A DNA stretch of 64,000 nt from positions 1-64,000 of the forward strand of contig JALHMQ010000012.1 in assembly GCA_022843955.1 (NCBI GenBank). Reading direction: 5' to 3'. Below are positions 1 through 8,373 of this stretch, piece after piece. Source of the DNA: Burkholderiaceae bacterium. Its GTDB lineage: Bacteria; Pseudomonadota; Gammaproteobacteria; Burkholderiales; Burkholderiaceae_F. Each line of letters opens with the position of its first letter. Position 1 is the stretch's first letter. Under the pieces are notes generated by a model. It was not told the DNA's origin, did not search any database, and saw only the letters and a program-made list of their open reading frames with translations. Made by a program: the position numbers and the translations under genes.

Positions 1-2
1 CG

Positions 3-422
3 CCGCCCCCACCGCCGCCCCCACCGCCGCCCCCGCCGCCACCAGCACCTCCGGCGCCCACGAGCGAGAAGGTGACCTTGGCCGCGGAAGTGCGCTTCGC
101 CACGGCACGTACGCTGGGTGATCGCGACTCCGTGGTTCTCGATGACTTGGTCCAGAAGATCAAGGGGATCGCGCTGGAAGTGGTGATCGTGACCGGCCAT
201 ACCGACAACGTCGGCAACGCCGCCGCCAACCAGCGACTGTCGCAAAGTCGCGCTGAAAGCGTGAAGAAGCAACTGGTGGCTGCGGGTATCGATCCGAACC
301 GGATCTACACCGATGGCAAAGGCCAGTCACAGCCGATCGCCGATAACCGCACCGCTGACGGCCGCGCAAAGAACCGCCGGGTCGAGATCGAAGTCGTGGG
401 AACCCGACCGATCAAGCGCTAG
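3..422 (+). CDS. OmpA-family outer membrane protein, C-terminal part (5' end outside window)
   Basis: The reading frame enters from the left edge with a run of CCN codons, giving a polyproline stretch, then continues into an OmpA C-terminal peptidoglycan-binding domain. Visible family motifs are TGHTDNVG, the R-L-S-x-x-R-A-E-S-V block, GKGQSQPIADN and NRRVEIE. OmpA-type domains bind the diaminopimelate of peptidoglycan and tether the outer membrane. The start codon, signal peptide and any beta-barrel lie outside the window. The protein is a close paralogue of the complete gene at 610-1359, which has the same proline linker followed by the same domain. A strong terminator follows the stop codon, so the two copies are probably separate transcripts. 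The internal GTG at 72 is not a start. Confidence 0.9.
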   Translation, partial: PPPPPPPPPPPPPPAPPAPTSEKVTLAAEVRFATARTLGDRDSVVLDDLVQKIKGIALEVVIVTGHTDNVGNAAANQRLSQSRAESVKKQLVAAGIDPNRIYTDGKGQSQPIADNRTADGRAKNRRVEIEVVGTRPIKR

Positions 423-445
423 CGCATCGATATGTCCTGAACTTG

Positions 446-474
446 AAGCCCCGCCCTGCGGGGCTTCTTTTTTT
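446..474 (+). terminator. Rho-independent terminator after first OmpA-like gene
   Basis: Nine-base-pair stem (AAGCCCCGC / GCGGGGCTT) with a 3-nt loop, followed by C and a run of T. It lies 24 bp after the stop codon at 420-422. Confidence 0.85.
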
Positions 475-539
475 GACCCACGTGCGTCAGAGCAACACGC
501 TGCGCCTTGCCGCGAGTGCGAAGTGTCAAGGTCGCGCGG

Positions 540-545
540 TATAGT
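540..545 (+). promoter_or_regulatory. Candidate -10 element of the second OmpA-like gene
   Basis: TATAGT, preceded by GG, lies 65 bp upstream of the ATG at 610 and downstream of the preceding terminator, so a promoter is expected here. No convincing -35 hexamer is seen at 16-18 bp spacing, so this rests on position and the -10 match alone. Confidence 0.35.
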
Positions 546-609
546 CGGTCAAGGACAACGTTGGGTCCTGCGCAGTTGGTCTTTTCTGCGTTTACCTGAG
601 AGGAGAAAC

Positions 610-1359
610 ATGAAAAAAACCGCGAAGCTCGGCTGCCTGGTCGCTACGGCGATGGTGGTCGCGTCAGGCGCGGCGTTTGCGCAAGGGAAAGACATCGCTG
701 GTGCCAAGAATGCACCGGCCTATGTTCTGGATCCACGCGGGAACGTCGTGATCGACCCGTTTGGCCTGTGCTGGCGTACGCCGGCATGGACGCCACAACT
801 GGCAGGTATCGACGGCCCGAAGGGCGCCGGATGCGCCTGCGACAAGGCAGCCCTGCCGAAGGAAGTGTGCGAACCACCGCCACCCCCGCCGCCGCCAGCG
901 CCACCTCCGCCGCCGGCAGCACCGCCGCCACCACCACCACCTCCGCCGCCACCTCCCCCGCCGCCTCCGCCGGTTCCGGTCACTGAGCGCGCCACGCTGT
1001 CTGGCGATGCGCTGTTTGACACGGGCAAGTCGACGCTGCGTCCGGGTGCGCAAAAGCAGCTCGAAGAGCTGTCACAGAAGGCACGCGGTCACGGCGAGCA
1101 GGGCTACAAGCTCGAAGTCATCGTGGTGGTCGGTCATGCCGACAGCACCGGTAGCGCTGCCCTGAACGAGCGCCTGTCCCTGGCGCGCGCCGAAGCAGTG
1201 AAGAAGTTCCTGGTCGACAAAGGCGTCGAGCCGAACCGTATCTACACGGAAGGCAAAGGCTCGCGTCAACCGATAGCCGACAACAAGACCGCTCAAGGCC
1301 GGCAGCAGAACCGCCGCGTCGAGATCGAGATCGTCGGAACGAAGACCGTCGTCAAGTAA
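610..1359 (+). CDS. OmpA-family outer membrane protein with polyproline linker
   Basis: A 249-residue protein starting at the ATG after GAGAGGAGA. It has a cleavable signal peptide (basic MKKTAKLG, hydrophobic core, AFA/Q cleavage). A short N-terminal segment of about 75 residues containing CxC follows, then a linker of about 35 almost exclusively proline residues with a few alanines, then an OmpA C-terminal domain from about residue 130 ([28 protein letters not shown]). The family anchors the outer membrane to peptidoglycan. There is no room for an eight-stranded OmpA barrel, so it is more likely a periplasmic or outer-membrane-associated tether than a porin. The linker contains long CCN runs whose translation would need EF-P. 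It is a tandem paralogue of the upstream partial gene. Confidence 0.92.
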   Translation: MKKTAKLGCLVATAMVVASGAAFAQGKDIAGAKNAPAYVLDPRGNVVIDPFGLCWRTPAWTPQLAGIDGPKGAGCACDKAALPKEVCEPPPPPPPPAPPPPPAAPPPPPPPPPPPPPPPPPVPVTERATLSGDALFDTGKSTLRPGAQKQLEELSQKARGHGEQGYKLEVIVVVGHADSTGSAALNERLSLARAEAVKKFLVDKGVEPNRIYTEGKGSRQPIADNKTAQGRQQNRRVEIEIVGTKTVVK

Positions 1360-1383
1360 CGATCGTCTTTGCAAGAAGACCAG

Positions 1384-1411
1384 GCCCCGCGCTTTGCGCG
1401 GGGCTTTTTTT
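1384..1411 (+). terminator. Rho-independent terminator after second OmpA-like gene
   Basis: Perfect 9-bp stem GCCCCGCGC / GCGCGGGGC with a TTT loop and a run of seven T, 24 bp after the stop codon. Confidence 0.9.
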
Positions 1412-1511
1412 CGCCTGTCGCCCGGTTTCCCTCGGCGATGCGCGCACCCCGCAAGTGCGCCAAGCGGCAGCGGATAACATTCGAAACGATCCGTCCATTG
1501 AAGCACCGACC

Positions 1512-2216
1512 ATGAACGCCAACGCCGACCCCGCCGAACTGCAGCGCTTCAGTGACATTGCACATCGCTGGTGGGATCCGCAGGGTGCGATGCGGTCGCT
1601 GCACGAGCTCAATCCGCTGCGCCTGCAGTGGATCGATCGCAAGGTCTCGCTCATGGGCACGCGCGTCGTCGACGTCGGCTGCGGGGGGGGCGTGCTGTCC
1701 GAAGCGATGGCGAACAAGGGGGCGCAGGTGGTCGGCATAGATCTGGCAGCCAAGCTGCTCAAGGTGGCAGAACTGCACGCGCTCGAGTCCGGCGCTACTG
1801 TCGACTACCGCCACACGTCGGCGGAGGACCTCGCCGCCAGGGAGCCGGGCAGCTTCGATGTCGCCACATGCATGGAAATGCTCGAGCACGTGCCCGACCC
1901 TGCCAGCGTGGTGCGCGCCTGCGCCAACCTCGTCAAGCCGGGCGGCTGGGTCGTGTTCTCCACCATCAACCGCAATCCCAAGGCGTTCGTGTTCGCGATC
2001 CTGGGTGCCGAGTACGTGCTCGGTCTCCTGCCGCGCGGCACGCACGAGTACGCGAAGTTCATCAAGCCCAGTGAGCTGTCTGCCTTTGCGCGCGCTGCCG
2101 GTCTTGCGACCAGCGAACTGATCGGGTTGACCTACAACCCGGTCACGCACCACTTCGCGATGGAAGCCGATACTGACGTGAACTACTTCATGGCGTGTCG
2201 AAAGCCCCAGCCGTGA
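1512..2216 (+). CDS. ubiG: Ubiquinone biosynthesis O-methyltransferase UbiG
   Basis: A 234-residue class I SAM-dependent methyltransferase that carries out both O-methylations of ubiquinone synthesis. The N-terminal [14 protein letters not shown] block is typical of UbiG. It is followed by the SAM-binding motif [17 protein letters not shown], motif [16 protein letters not shown] and the C-terminal GLTYNP. The ATG at 1512 was chosen because UbiG proteins begin a few residues before the FSD-A-x-x-WWD motif; an upstream in-frame start at 1455 would add an unsupported extension. The stop codon overlaps the start of gph (GTGA), so the two are likely translationally coupled. The ompA-ubiG-gph order is common in Burkholderiales. 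Confidence 0.95.
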   Translation: MNANADPAELQRFSDIAHRWWDPQGAMRSLHELNPLRLQWIDRKVSLMGTRVVDVGCGGGVLSEAMANKGAQVVGIDLAAKLLKVAELHALESGATVDYRHTSAEDLAAREPGSFDVATCMEMLEHVPDPASVVRACANLVKPGGWVVFSTINRNPKAFVFAILGAEYVLGLLPRGTHEYAKFIKPSELSAFARAAGLATSELIGLTYNPVTHHFAMEADTDVNYFMACRKPQP

Positions 2217-2890
2217 GCCCACCGCATCGCGCTCGCCTGGTCCTGTTCGACCTCGATGGCACCCTGGCAGACACTGCCCCCGACCTGGCAGCCACGGCCA
2301 ACGCGATGCGTCTGTCGCGCGGCCTTGATGCGTTGGCGTACGCCGATCTGCGTCCGCTGGCGAGCCATGGTGCGCGCGGCCTGCTCGGCCGGGCGTTCGG
2401 CGTCGTGCCGGAAGACGGCACCTACGACACGCTGCGCGATGAGTTCTTCGCCCGCTATGAAGCCGCGCTGTGCGTGCACTCGCGCCTGTTCGACGGCATC
2501 GACGCGTTGTTGCACATGCTCGAGCGGGACCAACGGCGCTGGGGCATTGTCACCAACAAGATGGCCCGCTTCACCGATCCGCTGGTGCGCGCGCTGGATC
2601 TGTACCGGCGCGCCGCCTGCGTGGTCAGCGGCGACACCACCGCGCACGCCAAGCCGCATCCCGCACCGCTGCTCTACGCCGCAGCAGCCGCCGGACTGTC
2701 GGCCACCGACGCCGTCTATGTGGGCGACGACCTGCGCGACATCACCGCCGGCCGCGCCGCCGGCATGAGCACGATCGCAGTGCGCTACGGTTACCTGGGC
2801 GAGGCGACACCGATCGAGAGCTGGAACGCCGATCACATCGCCGACACACCCGCCGACTTGCGTGAATTGCTTCTTGCCACAGTCGAATGA
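2213..2890 (+). CDS. gph: Phosphoglycolate phosphatase (HAD superfamily)
   Basis: A HAD-like hydrolase that dephosphorylates 2-phosphoglycolate. Motif I is [15 protein letters not shown] with the two catalytic aspartates. The cap domain follows, then motif II around GIVTNK, the conserved lysine in AKPHPAPLL, and motif [20 protein letters not shown]. The length of about 225 residues is normal for Gph. The GTG at 2213 overlaps the ubiG stop and puts motif I near the N-terminus; GTG at 2195 is an in-frame alternative six codons longer. The neighbourhood next to ubiG is the usual one in betaproteobacteria. Confidence 0.92.
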   Translation: MSPPHRARLVLFDLDGTLADTAPDLAATANAMRLSRGLDALAYADLRPLASHGARGLLGRAFGVVPEDGTYDTLRDEFFARYEAALCVHSRLFDGIDALLHMLERDQRRWGIVTNKMARFTDPLVRALDLYRRAACVVSGDTTAHAKPHPAPLLYAAAAAGLSATDAVYVGDDLRDITAGRAAGMSTIAVRYGYLGEATPIESWNADHIADTPADLRELLLATVE

Positions 2891-3027
2891 CATCAGGCTC
2901 CAACGCAAGAGCGTGCCGCAGTCGGGGACAAGCTGACCCCGGGTCGCAACGTTGAGTGGCTGGACTGCCGCCTACGCGATTCGGATGGGTGGTCTTGATT
3001 TGTCGAACGATGCCCTGACGTACCGCG

Positions 3028-3033
3028 TACACT
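3028..3033 (+). promoter_or_regulatory. Candidate -10 element of the tmRNA gene
   Basis: TACACT lies 12 bp before the mature tmRNA 5' end, a plausible place because the precursor is trimmed by RNase P. A -35 element at standard spacing is not obvious; TTGTCG at 3000-3005 is 22 bp away, which is too far. Confidence 0.35.
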
Positions 3034-3045
3034 TCATTCGCTTTC

Positions 3046-3407
3046 GGGGGCGACCTGGTTTCGACGTGGGTCGTGAAACACGGCAGTGCATGCCGAGGTC
3101 CAGTCACCTCGTAAATCAGCTGGAAAACCACAAACGCCAACGACGAGCGTTTCGCTCTCGCCGCTTAATACCGGTGAGACGCTGCACTAGTTTGTCTCTG
3201 GACTAGGTTACGCAAGTAACAGCAGCGCCATTTACAGAGGCTGATCACCGGCGGAGTCGCGACGTCGGTGCCGAGAATCAGCGACTGGCTGTGCGTCGGC
3301 CCGCCGATTGGCTAAACGCACAGTGAGACTCAAATAAGTCGGATACGCATGTAGAGCTGTCTGCGGATCATCTGCGGACGCGGGTTCGATTCCCGCCGCC
3401 TCCACCA
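3046..3407 (+). ncRNA. ssrA: tmRNA (SsrA), tag peptide ANDERFALAA
   Basis: The 362-nt gene starts with GGGGGCGA followed by CTGGTTTCGACG and ends with the T-arm GGTTCGATTCC, an acceptor strand CGCCTCC and encoded ACCA. The 5' and 3' ends pair as a 7-bp acceptor stem with one G-U pair. The tag frame starts at the resume codon GCC at 3136 and ends at TAA 3166-3168, reading ANDERFALAA. This is the form found in Burkholderiales and ends in the ALAA degradation signal. tmRNA with SmpB rescues stalled ribosomes and marks the nascent peptide for ClpXP. It is one-piece, not circularly permuted. An 84-codon open frame at 2952-3206 across it is not a gene. Confidence 0.97.
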
Positions 3408-3418
3408 CCCCTCCCCGT

Positions 3419-3446
3419 GCCCGACTGTTCCTGTCGGGCATTTTTT
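3419..3446 (+). terminator. Rho-independent terminator of tmRNA
   Basis: Seven-base-pair stem GCCCGAC / GTCGGGC, 7-nt loop, then A and six T. It begins 12 nt after the tmRNA CCA end. Confidence 0.85.
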
Positions 3447-3661
3447 CGTCCAGAGCGCGCGGCCCCTCCGGGCTGCAATCCTGGACGAGTCGGCCAACGC
3501 GGGACGCGTCCGGCGAACGCAACCCACTACACCGGCCTGATCAGAAGACCCCACCGCGGCCATTGCGCAAAGCGGACATGTGATCCCCGTCAGACAAGGT
3601 ACGTGTCAACCCGTGCAGTCTTGCATCGCCTCGACAACCCCGCGGCGAATGGCGAACGGAT

Positions 3662-4495
3662 TTGATACGTCACGTGAATTCAACACCTGCCCCCGCCGAT
3701 GCGGCCACGGCCAGCGGATCGACACCCGCCAGGTTGCGGACGCCGATCCGGGTCCTTGTCGTCGACGATGACCCGCTGTCGCGCAGTTTCCAGACGCACC
3801 TGCTGTCCCTGCTTGGACACAAGGCGCAGGCCCAGGGTGACTCGACCCAGGCATTGAGCCAGGCGCTCAGTGGCGAGTTCGACATTCTGATGCTCGACCT
3901 GGGCATGCCGGGCCTCGATGGGTTCGAGGTGCTGCATCGCCTGCGCGAGCATGAGGCGCAGGCCAAGCGCCGGCCCCTGGCGGTGGTCGCGGTCACTGGC
4001 TACGCCTCGGAGAGCGATCGGTTGCGCTGTCTGGTCGCCGGCTTCAACGATCACCTGGCCAAGCCGATCCAGGCCGCCACGCTCAGCGCCACGCTGGAAC
4101 GCGTACTCGGTGAAGCCGCGGCGTGCGAGATCGACCCCACCAACTCCGACGTGTCGCGGCTGCGCGCCACCGTCCGCCGGCTCAACGAGAGTCGTCCAGG
4201 CGATCGCAGCTTCGCCCCCACGGTCACCGAGTCGTTTGCGTTGCGCTCGGCGCAACTGCTTGAAGCGTTGCGCCGTGCCCAGCAGCAGCGCGATGCCTCG
4301 TCGATGGTCCGCACGGCGCAGGCGTTGAAGGCGAGCGCGGAATTCATGGGTGCGATGCGGCTGGCACAGATGTGCCTGCAACTGGAGCATCCGGCGCTGC
4401 AGGGTGACTGGCAGGCAGTGGAGGCGGCACTCGGCCACATGACGGACGAGCACCAAGTGGTGCTCACGCTGCTGTTCGAATCGACCGGCAAGTGA
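3662..4495 (+). CDS. Response regulator with C-terminal degenerate Hpt-like domain
   Basis: A protein of 277 residues. Residues of about 28-145 form a receiver domain: acidic pocket VVDDDP, phospho-acceptor D79 in MLDLGMPGLDG, the T in VAVTGYAS and the K in LAKPIQ. The C-terminal 110 residues look like a histidine phosphotransfer helix bundle (A-Q-A-L-K-A-S-A-E-F-M-G-A), but the phosphorylatable histidine of the canonical AHxLKG motif is glutamine here (Q220). There is no DNA-binding domain. The TTG at 3662 and GTG at 3674 are both possible starts. Its stop overlaps the GTG of the hybrid kinase by 4 bp, so the two are co-translated and probably work together. With no His, the Hpt part cannot relay phosphate by itself and may act as a docking or dimerisation module; that role is inference. 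Confidence 0.85.
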   Translation: MIRHVNSTPAPADAATASGSTPARLRTPIRVLVVDDDPLSRSFQTHLLSLLGHKAQAQGDSTQALSQALSGEFDILMLDLGMPGLDGFEVLHRLREHEAQAKRRPLAVVAVTGYASESDRLRCLVAGFNDHLAKPIQAATLSATLERVLGEAAACEIDPTNSDVSRLRATVRRLNESRPGDRSFAPTVTESFALRSAQLLEALRRAQQQRDASSMVRTAQALKASAEFMGAMRLAQMCLQLEHPALQGDWQAVEAALGHMTDEHQVVLTLLFESTGK

Positions 4496-7400
4496 ACGAC
4501 GGACTGCTGCGCATGTCGCAACCGTCGCTGCAGGCTGCGATCGAGGACGAGCGCGAAGCGGAAGCAGCGCGCAAGATCGACCTGCTGTTCACCCTGGCCG
4601 CGGTGGCCGAGACCACCGCCAGCCTGGTAATGATCACCGACACCGAGGATTGCATCGAGTGGGTGAATCCGAGCTTCACCCGCGTCACCGGCTGGACGCT
4701 CGACGAGGTGGAGGGGCTGACGCCGCGCGAGGTGCTCAATCGCAGCGACTCGGAGCAATCGCCCGAGTGGGAAGCGGCCCGCACCCAGCGCCAGCGCGGT
4801 GAGCCGGTCGACAACATCGAGATCAAGCTGTATCGCAAGAACGGCCAGCCGTACTGGGCGCTGGTCGAAGTGCGGCCGATGCCCGACGACACCGGCACCG
4901 TCAGGCGCTATCTGCACCTGCATACCGACACCACCGAGCGCGTGCTCGCCGAGCGGCGGGCCAAGGAGACCTACCGGTGGCTGCAACTGGCCGGCAGCGT
5001 GCTCGGACTCGGCCTGTGGCATACCAGCCTGCCCGACGGCGCGATGCTGTGGGACGCCAATCTCAAGAGCATCTTCGGCCTGCCGCCCGACGCCCCGACC
5101 CCCACGTTCCAGGAGTTGCTCGATCGCTACGTGCTGCCGGAAGACCAGGCCGTGGTGCGCAGGACCACGCATGACATCCCGGAAGCGGGCGCCCATACCG
5201 AGGCAGAGTTCCGCATCCGCCGCGCCGACGGCACGATCTGCACCGTCGTCTCGCGTCAGGCCTGCATCGAGCACGAAGAGGACGGACAGCCTCGTCGCAT
5301 GCTCGGCGCCGTGCTGGACGTGACCGAAGCGCGCAACACTACGTTGCGCCTGCGCGATGCACTGCGCCGTCTGCGCCTGGCCGCGGAGGCAAGCGGTATC
5401 GGTGCCTGGGAACGCGATCTGGCCACCGACGAGGGCACCTGGGATCCGACCATGTTCACGCTGCAGGGTCTGCTGCCGACGGAACGCGCACCCTCAAGCG
5501 ACGAGGTGCTGAAGAAGATGGTCCATCCCGACGACCGCGGCGTGGTCGAGCGGGCCTGGCAGCGCATGATCGACGAGCTGCGACCGGTCGAGTACGAGTA
5601 CCGCATCGTCAAGCCCGATGGCGGGATCGTGCACATGGTCACGCGCGGGGTGGTCGAGCGCGACCCCGACGGTGCGCCCTGGCGCGCCATCGGCACCGCC
5701 ATCGATGTCACGCACCTGCGCCAGGCCGAGCATGAGCGCGATGAGCTGGCACGCCGCATCGAGCTGGTGGCCGACGCCGTTGGTCTCGGCATCTGGGAGC
5801 TGGAGCCGCAGCTGACGCGGGTGCGCTGGAACGATCGCATGTATGCGCTCTACGGCCACACCCGCGAGTCGTTCATTCCGCGTAAGTGGATTGAGGTGGT
5901 CCACCCCGAGGACCGCATGCTGGCCCGGCAGGCGCTTGAACGCGCATCGACCGCGGGCGGACCGTTCAACATCGAGTTTCGCGTCGTCCATCCCAACGGC
6001 AACACCTGCTGGCTTGCGTCACGCGGCCGCGGTGAGATGTGCGTGAACGGCAAGGTGGCGCGGGTGGTGGGCGTCAACTGGGACATCACCGAGCGCGTGC
6101 AGATGGAGCAAAGTGCGCTGGCCGCCGAGCGCACCGCGCGTGATCTGCTCGATCGCATGCTGCTGGCCGCCAGCGCGACCGGGCTCGGGGTCTGGGAGCA
6201 CGTGGTCGCCGATGGCGAGCTGATCTGGGACACGCAGATGTATCAGCTGTTCGGGCGCGAGCCGGCCGACGGCGTGCCGCACGACATTTGGCGGCAGGCG
6301 GTGCACCCCGTTGATCTGCCGGGCGTCAATGCCGCCGTCGACGAGTCGATGTACAGCGGGCGCCGCTTCGAGTCAGAGTTTCGCGTGCTGTTGCCGGATG
6401 GCAGCTTGCGCTGGATTGCCGGGCGCGGCCTGCTGCGCGATGGCGCCGCCGGCCGCTCGCTCCTCGGCGTCAACTGGGACATCACTGAAAGACACCAGGC
6501 CGAGTCCGCGCTGCGGGCCAAGGACACAGCCGAACGTGCGAGCGCGGCCAAGAGCGAGTTCCTGTCGCGTATGAGCCATGAGTTGCGCACGCCGTTGAAC
6601 GCGATCCTCGGCTTCACGCAGTTGCTGCAGTTCGACGGTCGCCAGCCGCTGAACAGCGAACAGGTCGAGCGCGTCGACCACATCCGCCAGGCCGGCTGGC
6701 ACCTGCTGGACCTGATCAACGAAGTGCTCGATTTGTCGCGCATCGAAGCAGGTGCGGCCCGCATCGAGATCCACCCGGTGGTCGTGCGCCACGTACTCGA
6801 CGAGTGCCTGACGCTGATCGACGCTGACGCAACGCTGCGGCGCGTGCAACTCGGCCTGCATGTCAGCAGTACTGCGGCATCTATGGTGCTGGCCGATCGC
6901 ACACGCCTGAAGCAGGTCATGCTGAACCTGATGTCCAATGCGGTGAAGTACAACCGCGAACGCGGCCACGTCGACATCGACGTGTCGTCGGTGGAGCCGG
7001 GCTGGTGCACGATCACCGTGCGTGACACCGGGCATGGCATCAGCGCCACCAAGATGGACAAGCTGTTCCAGCCCTTCAACCGGCTCGGGCTGGAGTCGGC
7101 CAAGATCGAAGGCACCGGCATCGGCCTGACGATCGCGCTGAAACTGGCCGAGCAGATGGGCGGCAGGCTCGAGGCGTCGAGCGAACCCGGCGTGGGCAGC
7201 GAGTTCCGCCTGACGCTGCGTTCGGCGCCCGGCGCCACGCTGCCGCCACCCTCGCCCTCGATGACGGGTGCCGCCATCTCGACCAACGCCGCCTCGACCG
7301 GCTCTGAAGACGTTCAGACCCGCAATGACATCTGCGGCTCCGTGCTCTACGTCGAGGACCACCCATCCAACATGGAGCTGGTGCAGCAGTTCCTGCTGTA

Positions 7401-7707
7401 TCGCCCGGGCGTGTCACTGTTTCCGGCGCCCGACGGTGCGAGCGCACTGCTGATGGCGCCGGTCTGTCAGCCTGATCTGATCCTGCTCGACATGCGCCTG
7501 CCGGACACCACGGGACTTGCCCTGCTGCGCGAGGTGCGGCGATTGCCCGGCCTCGCGCACGTTCGTTCGGTGGCACTGTCGGCCGATGCGTCACCGAGCG
7601 ACATGGCACAAGCACGCAGCGCCGGCGTCAGGGAGTACTTGACCAAGCCGCTCGACATCGTCGCGTTCCTGCGCTGCATCGACACCTTGCTCGCTGACAC
7701 GCGCTAG
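4492..7707 (+). CDS. Soluble multi-PAS hybrid sensor histidine kinase
   Basis: A protein of 1071 residues with no signal peptide or membrane segment. Five PAS/PAC repeats span about 30-670, each ending in a D-I/V-T-E/H-x-R/L type PAC tail. A HisKA domain follows, with phospho-accepting H696 in the MSHELRTPLNAI motif. Next is an HATPase_c domain (N-box NLMSNAVKYN, G1 DTGHGIS, G2 GTGIGLTIA), then a C-terminal receiver with D1000 in LLDMRLPD and K in LTKPLD. The PAS repeats suggest a cytosolic small-molecule, redox or light signal. No heme or flavin ligand can be assigned from the sequence. It is translationally coupled to the upstream regulator through a GTGA overlap. It lies just before the anaerobic-type PFOR cluster, but a regulatory link is not shown. 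Confidence 0.9.
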   Translation: MNDGLLRMSQPSLQAAIEDEREAEAARKIDLLFTLAAVAETTASLVMITDTEDCIEWVNPSFTRVTGWTLDEVEGLTPREVLNRSDSEQSPEWEAARTQRQRGEPVDNIEIKLYRKNGQPYWALVEVRPMPDDTGTVRRYLHLHTDTTERVLAERRAKETYRWLQLAGSVLGLGLWHTSLPDGAMLWDANLKSIFGLPPDAPTPTFQELLDRYVLPEDQAVVRRTTHDIPEAGAHTEAEFRIRRADGTICTVVSRQACIEHEEDGQPRRMLGAVLDVTEARNTTLRLRDALRRLRLAAEASGIGAWERDLATDEGTWDPTMFTLQGLLPTERAPSSDEVLKKMVHPDDRGVVERAWQRMIDELRPVEYEYRIVKPDGGIVHMVTRGVVERDPDGAPWRAIGTAIDVTHLRQAEHERDELARRIELVADAVGLGIWELEPQLTRVRWNDRMYALYGHTRESFIPRKWIEVVHPEDRMLARQALERASTAGGPFNIEFRVVHPNGNTCWLASRGRGEMCVNGKVARVVGVNWDITERVQMEQSALAAERTARDLLDRMLLAASATGLGVWEHVVADGELIWDTQMYQLFGREPADGVPHDIWRQAVHPVDLPGVNAAVDESMYSGRRFESEFRVLLPDGSLRWIAGRGLLRDGAAGRSLLGVNWDITERHQAESALRAKDTAERASAAKSEFLSRMSHELRTPLNAILGFTQLLQFDGRQPLNSEQVERVDHIRQAGWHLLDLINEVLDLSRIEAGAARIEIHPVVVRHVLDECLTLIDADATLRRVQLGLHVSSTAASMVLADRTRLKQVMLNLMSNAVKYNRERGHVDIDVSSVEPGWCTITVRDTGHGISATKMDKLFQPFNRLGLESAKIEGTGIGLTIALKLAEQMGGRLEASSEPGVGSEFRLTLRSAPGATLPPPSPSMTGAAISTNAASTGSEDVQTRNDICGSVLYVEDHPSNMELVQQFLLYRPGVSLFPAPDGASALLMAPVCQPDLILLDMRLPDTTGLALLREVRRLPGLAHVRSVALSADASPSDMAQARSAGVREYLTKPLDIVAFLRCIDTLLADTR

Positions 7708-7824
7708 CCGCCGCGTCCACGCTGCGGACCACGCCGCACGCGCGGCCATACCCGCCCTCGCGCAAGGGGCTCCTTGTCTTGGCGATCTGGCAGCGTCCCA
7801 CGATGCGCGCCGCATCCATTGCGC

Positions 7825-7838
7825 TTGACAGCCATCAA
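7825..7838 (+). promoter_or_regulatory. FNR/Anr-type binding site upstream of the PFOR cluster
   Basis: TTGAC-AGCC-ATCAA matches the FNR/Anr consensus TTGAT-N4-ATCAA at nine of ten half-site positions. A -10-like GACTAT at 7860-7865 sits 28.5 bp downstream of the dyad centre, close to class II spacing (site at about -41.5). The site starts 111 bp before the ATG at 7936, which has a strong Shine-Dalgarno sequence. A nearly identical site with the same geometry precedes nqrA. Inference: oxygen-responsive activation of the downstream redox operon. Confidence 0.6.
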
Positions 7839-7935
7839 GTTCGGGCTGCACACACGAGGGACTATTCGCTCGAACGGTTGCGCAAGATGGCAGGCCATTG
7901 CACCACTTGGCATTGCCACAAGGAGACGAGGAGAC

Positions 7936-8343
7936 ATGGTCGAGACCCGCATGCATGGCCGCGGTGCGCAGGGCGTGGTGTCCGGTGCCCAGATGCTTGC
8001 GCCTGCCGAGGCGATCGGACGGTGCCGGCCGCAAGTCACTTTCGCCGGCCAGCCGATCAGCATTGCGGCCGACATCGATGCGCTCGGTGTGGTGCGTTTC
8101 GACATGCGGGCGGGCAGGCGCCCGGCATCCATGCCGTTCGGCACCACGGGTCGCCGCACAGCGGCACCGGGGCAACGCTGTCTCCCGGCGAGCCTGACGC
8201 GACACGCGCCTAGATGGCAGTCATGGCCGCAGGCAGACACGAACTCACCGCCGCGCCAACGCCAGGGGGTTGAAGGCTGCCGAGTTGGCACCGATGCCGG
8301 CCATGGCAGCAGCCCCGGCACGCCCGCCGGCTGCCGGCAATGA
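7936..8343 (+). pseudogene. Remnant of 2-oxoacid:ferredoxin oxidoreductase gamma subunit
   Basis: An ATG preceded by AAGGAGACGAGGAGAC opens a 135-codon frame. Its first 20 residues (VETRMHGRGAQGVVSGAQML) match the conserved N-terminus of pyruvate/2-oxoglutarate:ferredoxin oxidoreductase gamma domains (x-x-R-x-HGRGGQGVVTAAxxLA). The remainder does not follow the family, apart from a weak FG-x-x-x-R-x-x-AP echo around residues 65-75. The usual domain is about 180 residues. The frame ends 30 bp before the next gene. The complete single-chain PFOR at 11412-15023 already contains its own gamma domain, so this copy is probably a decayed gene whose promoter and ribosome binding site still serve the operon. 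A short expressed leader peptide cannot be excluded. Confidence 0.55.
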
Positions 8344-8373
8344 ACCAATCAACCTCCAACCATCAGGCCTGAC

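Noticed and set aside
860-975. CCG/CCA repeats as a possible DNA repeat element
   Set aside because: They are codons of the polyproline linker within an OmpA-like gene, not an independent repeat.
2952-3206. 84-codon open frame across the tmRNA region
   Set aside because: It overlaps tmRNA, whose ends and tag frame are clear, and shows no protein family features.
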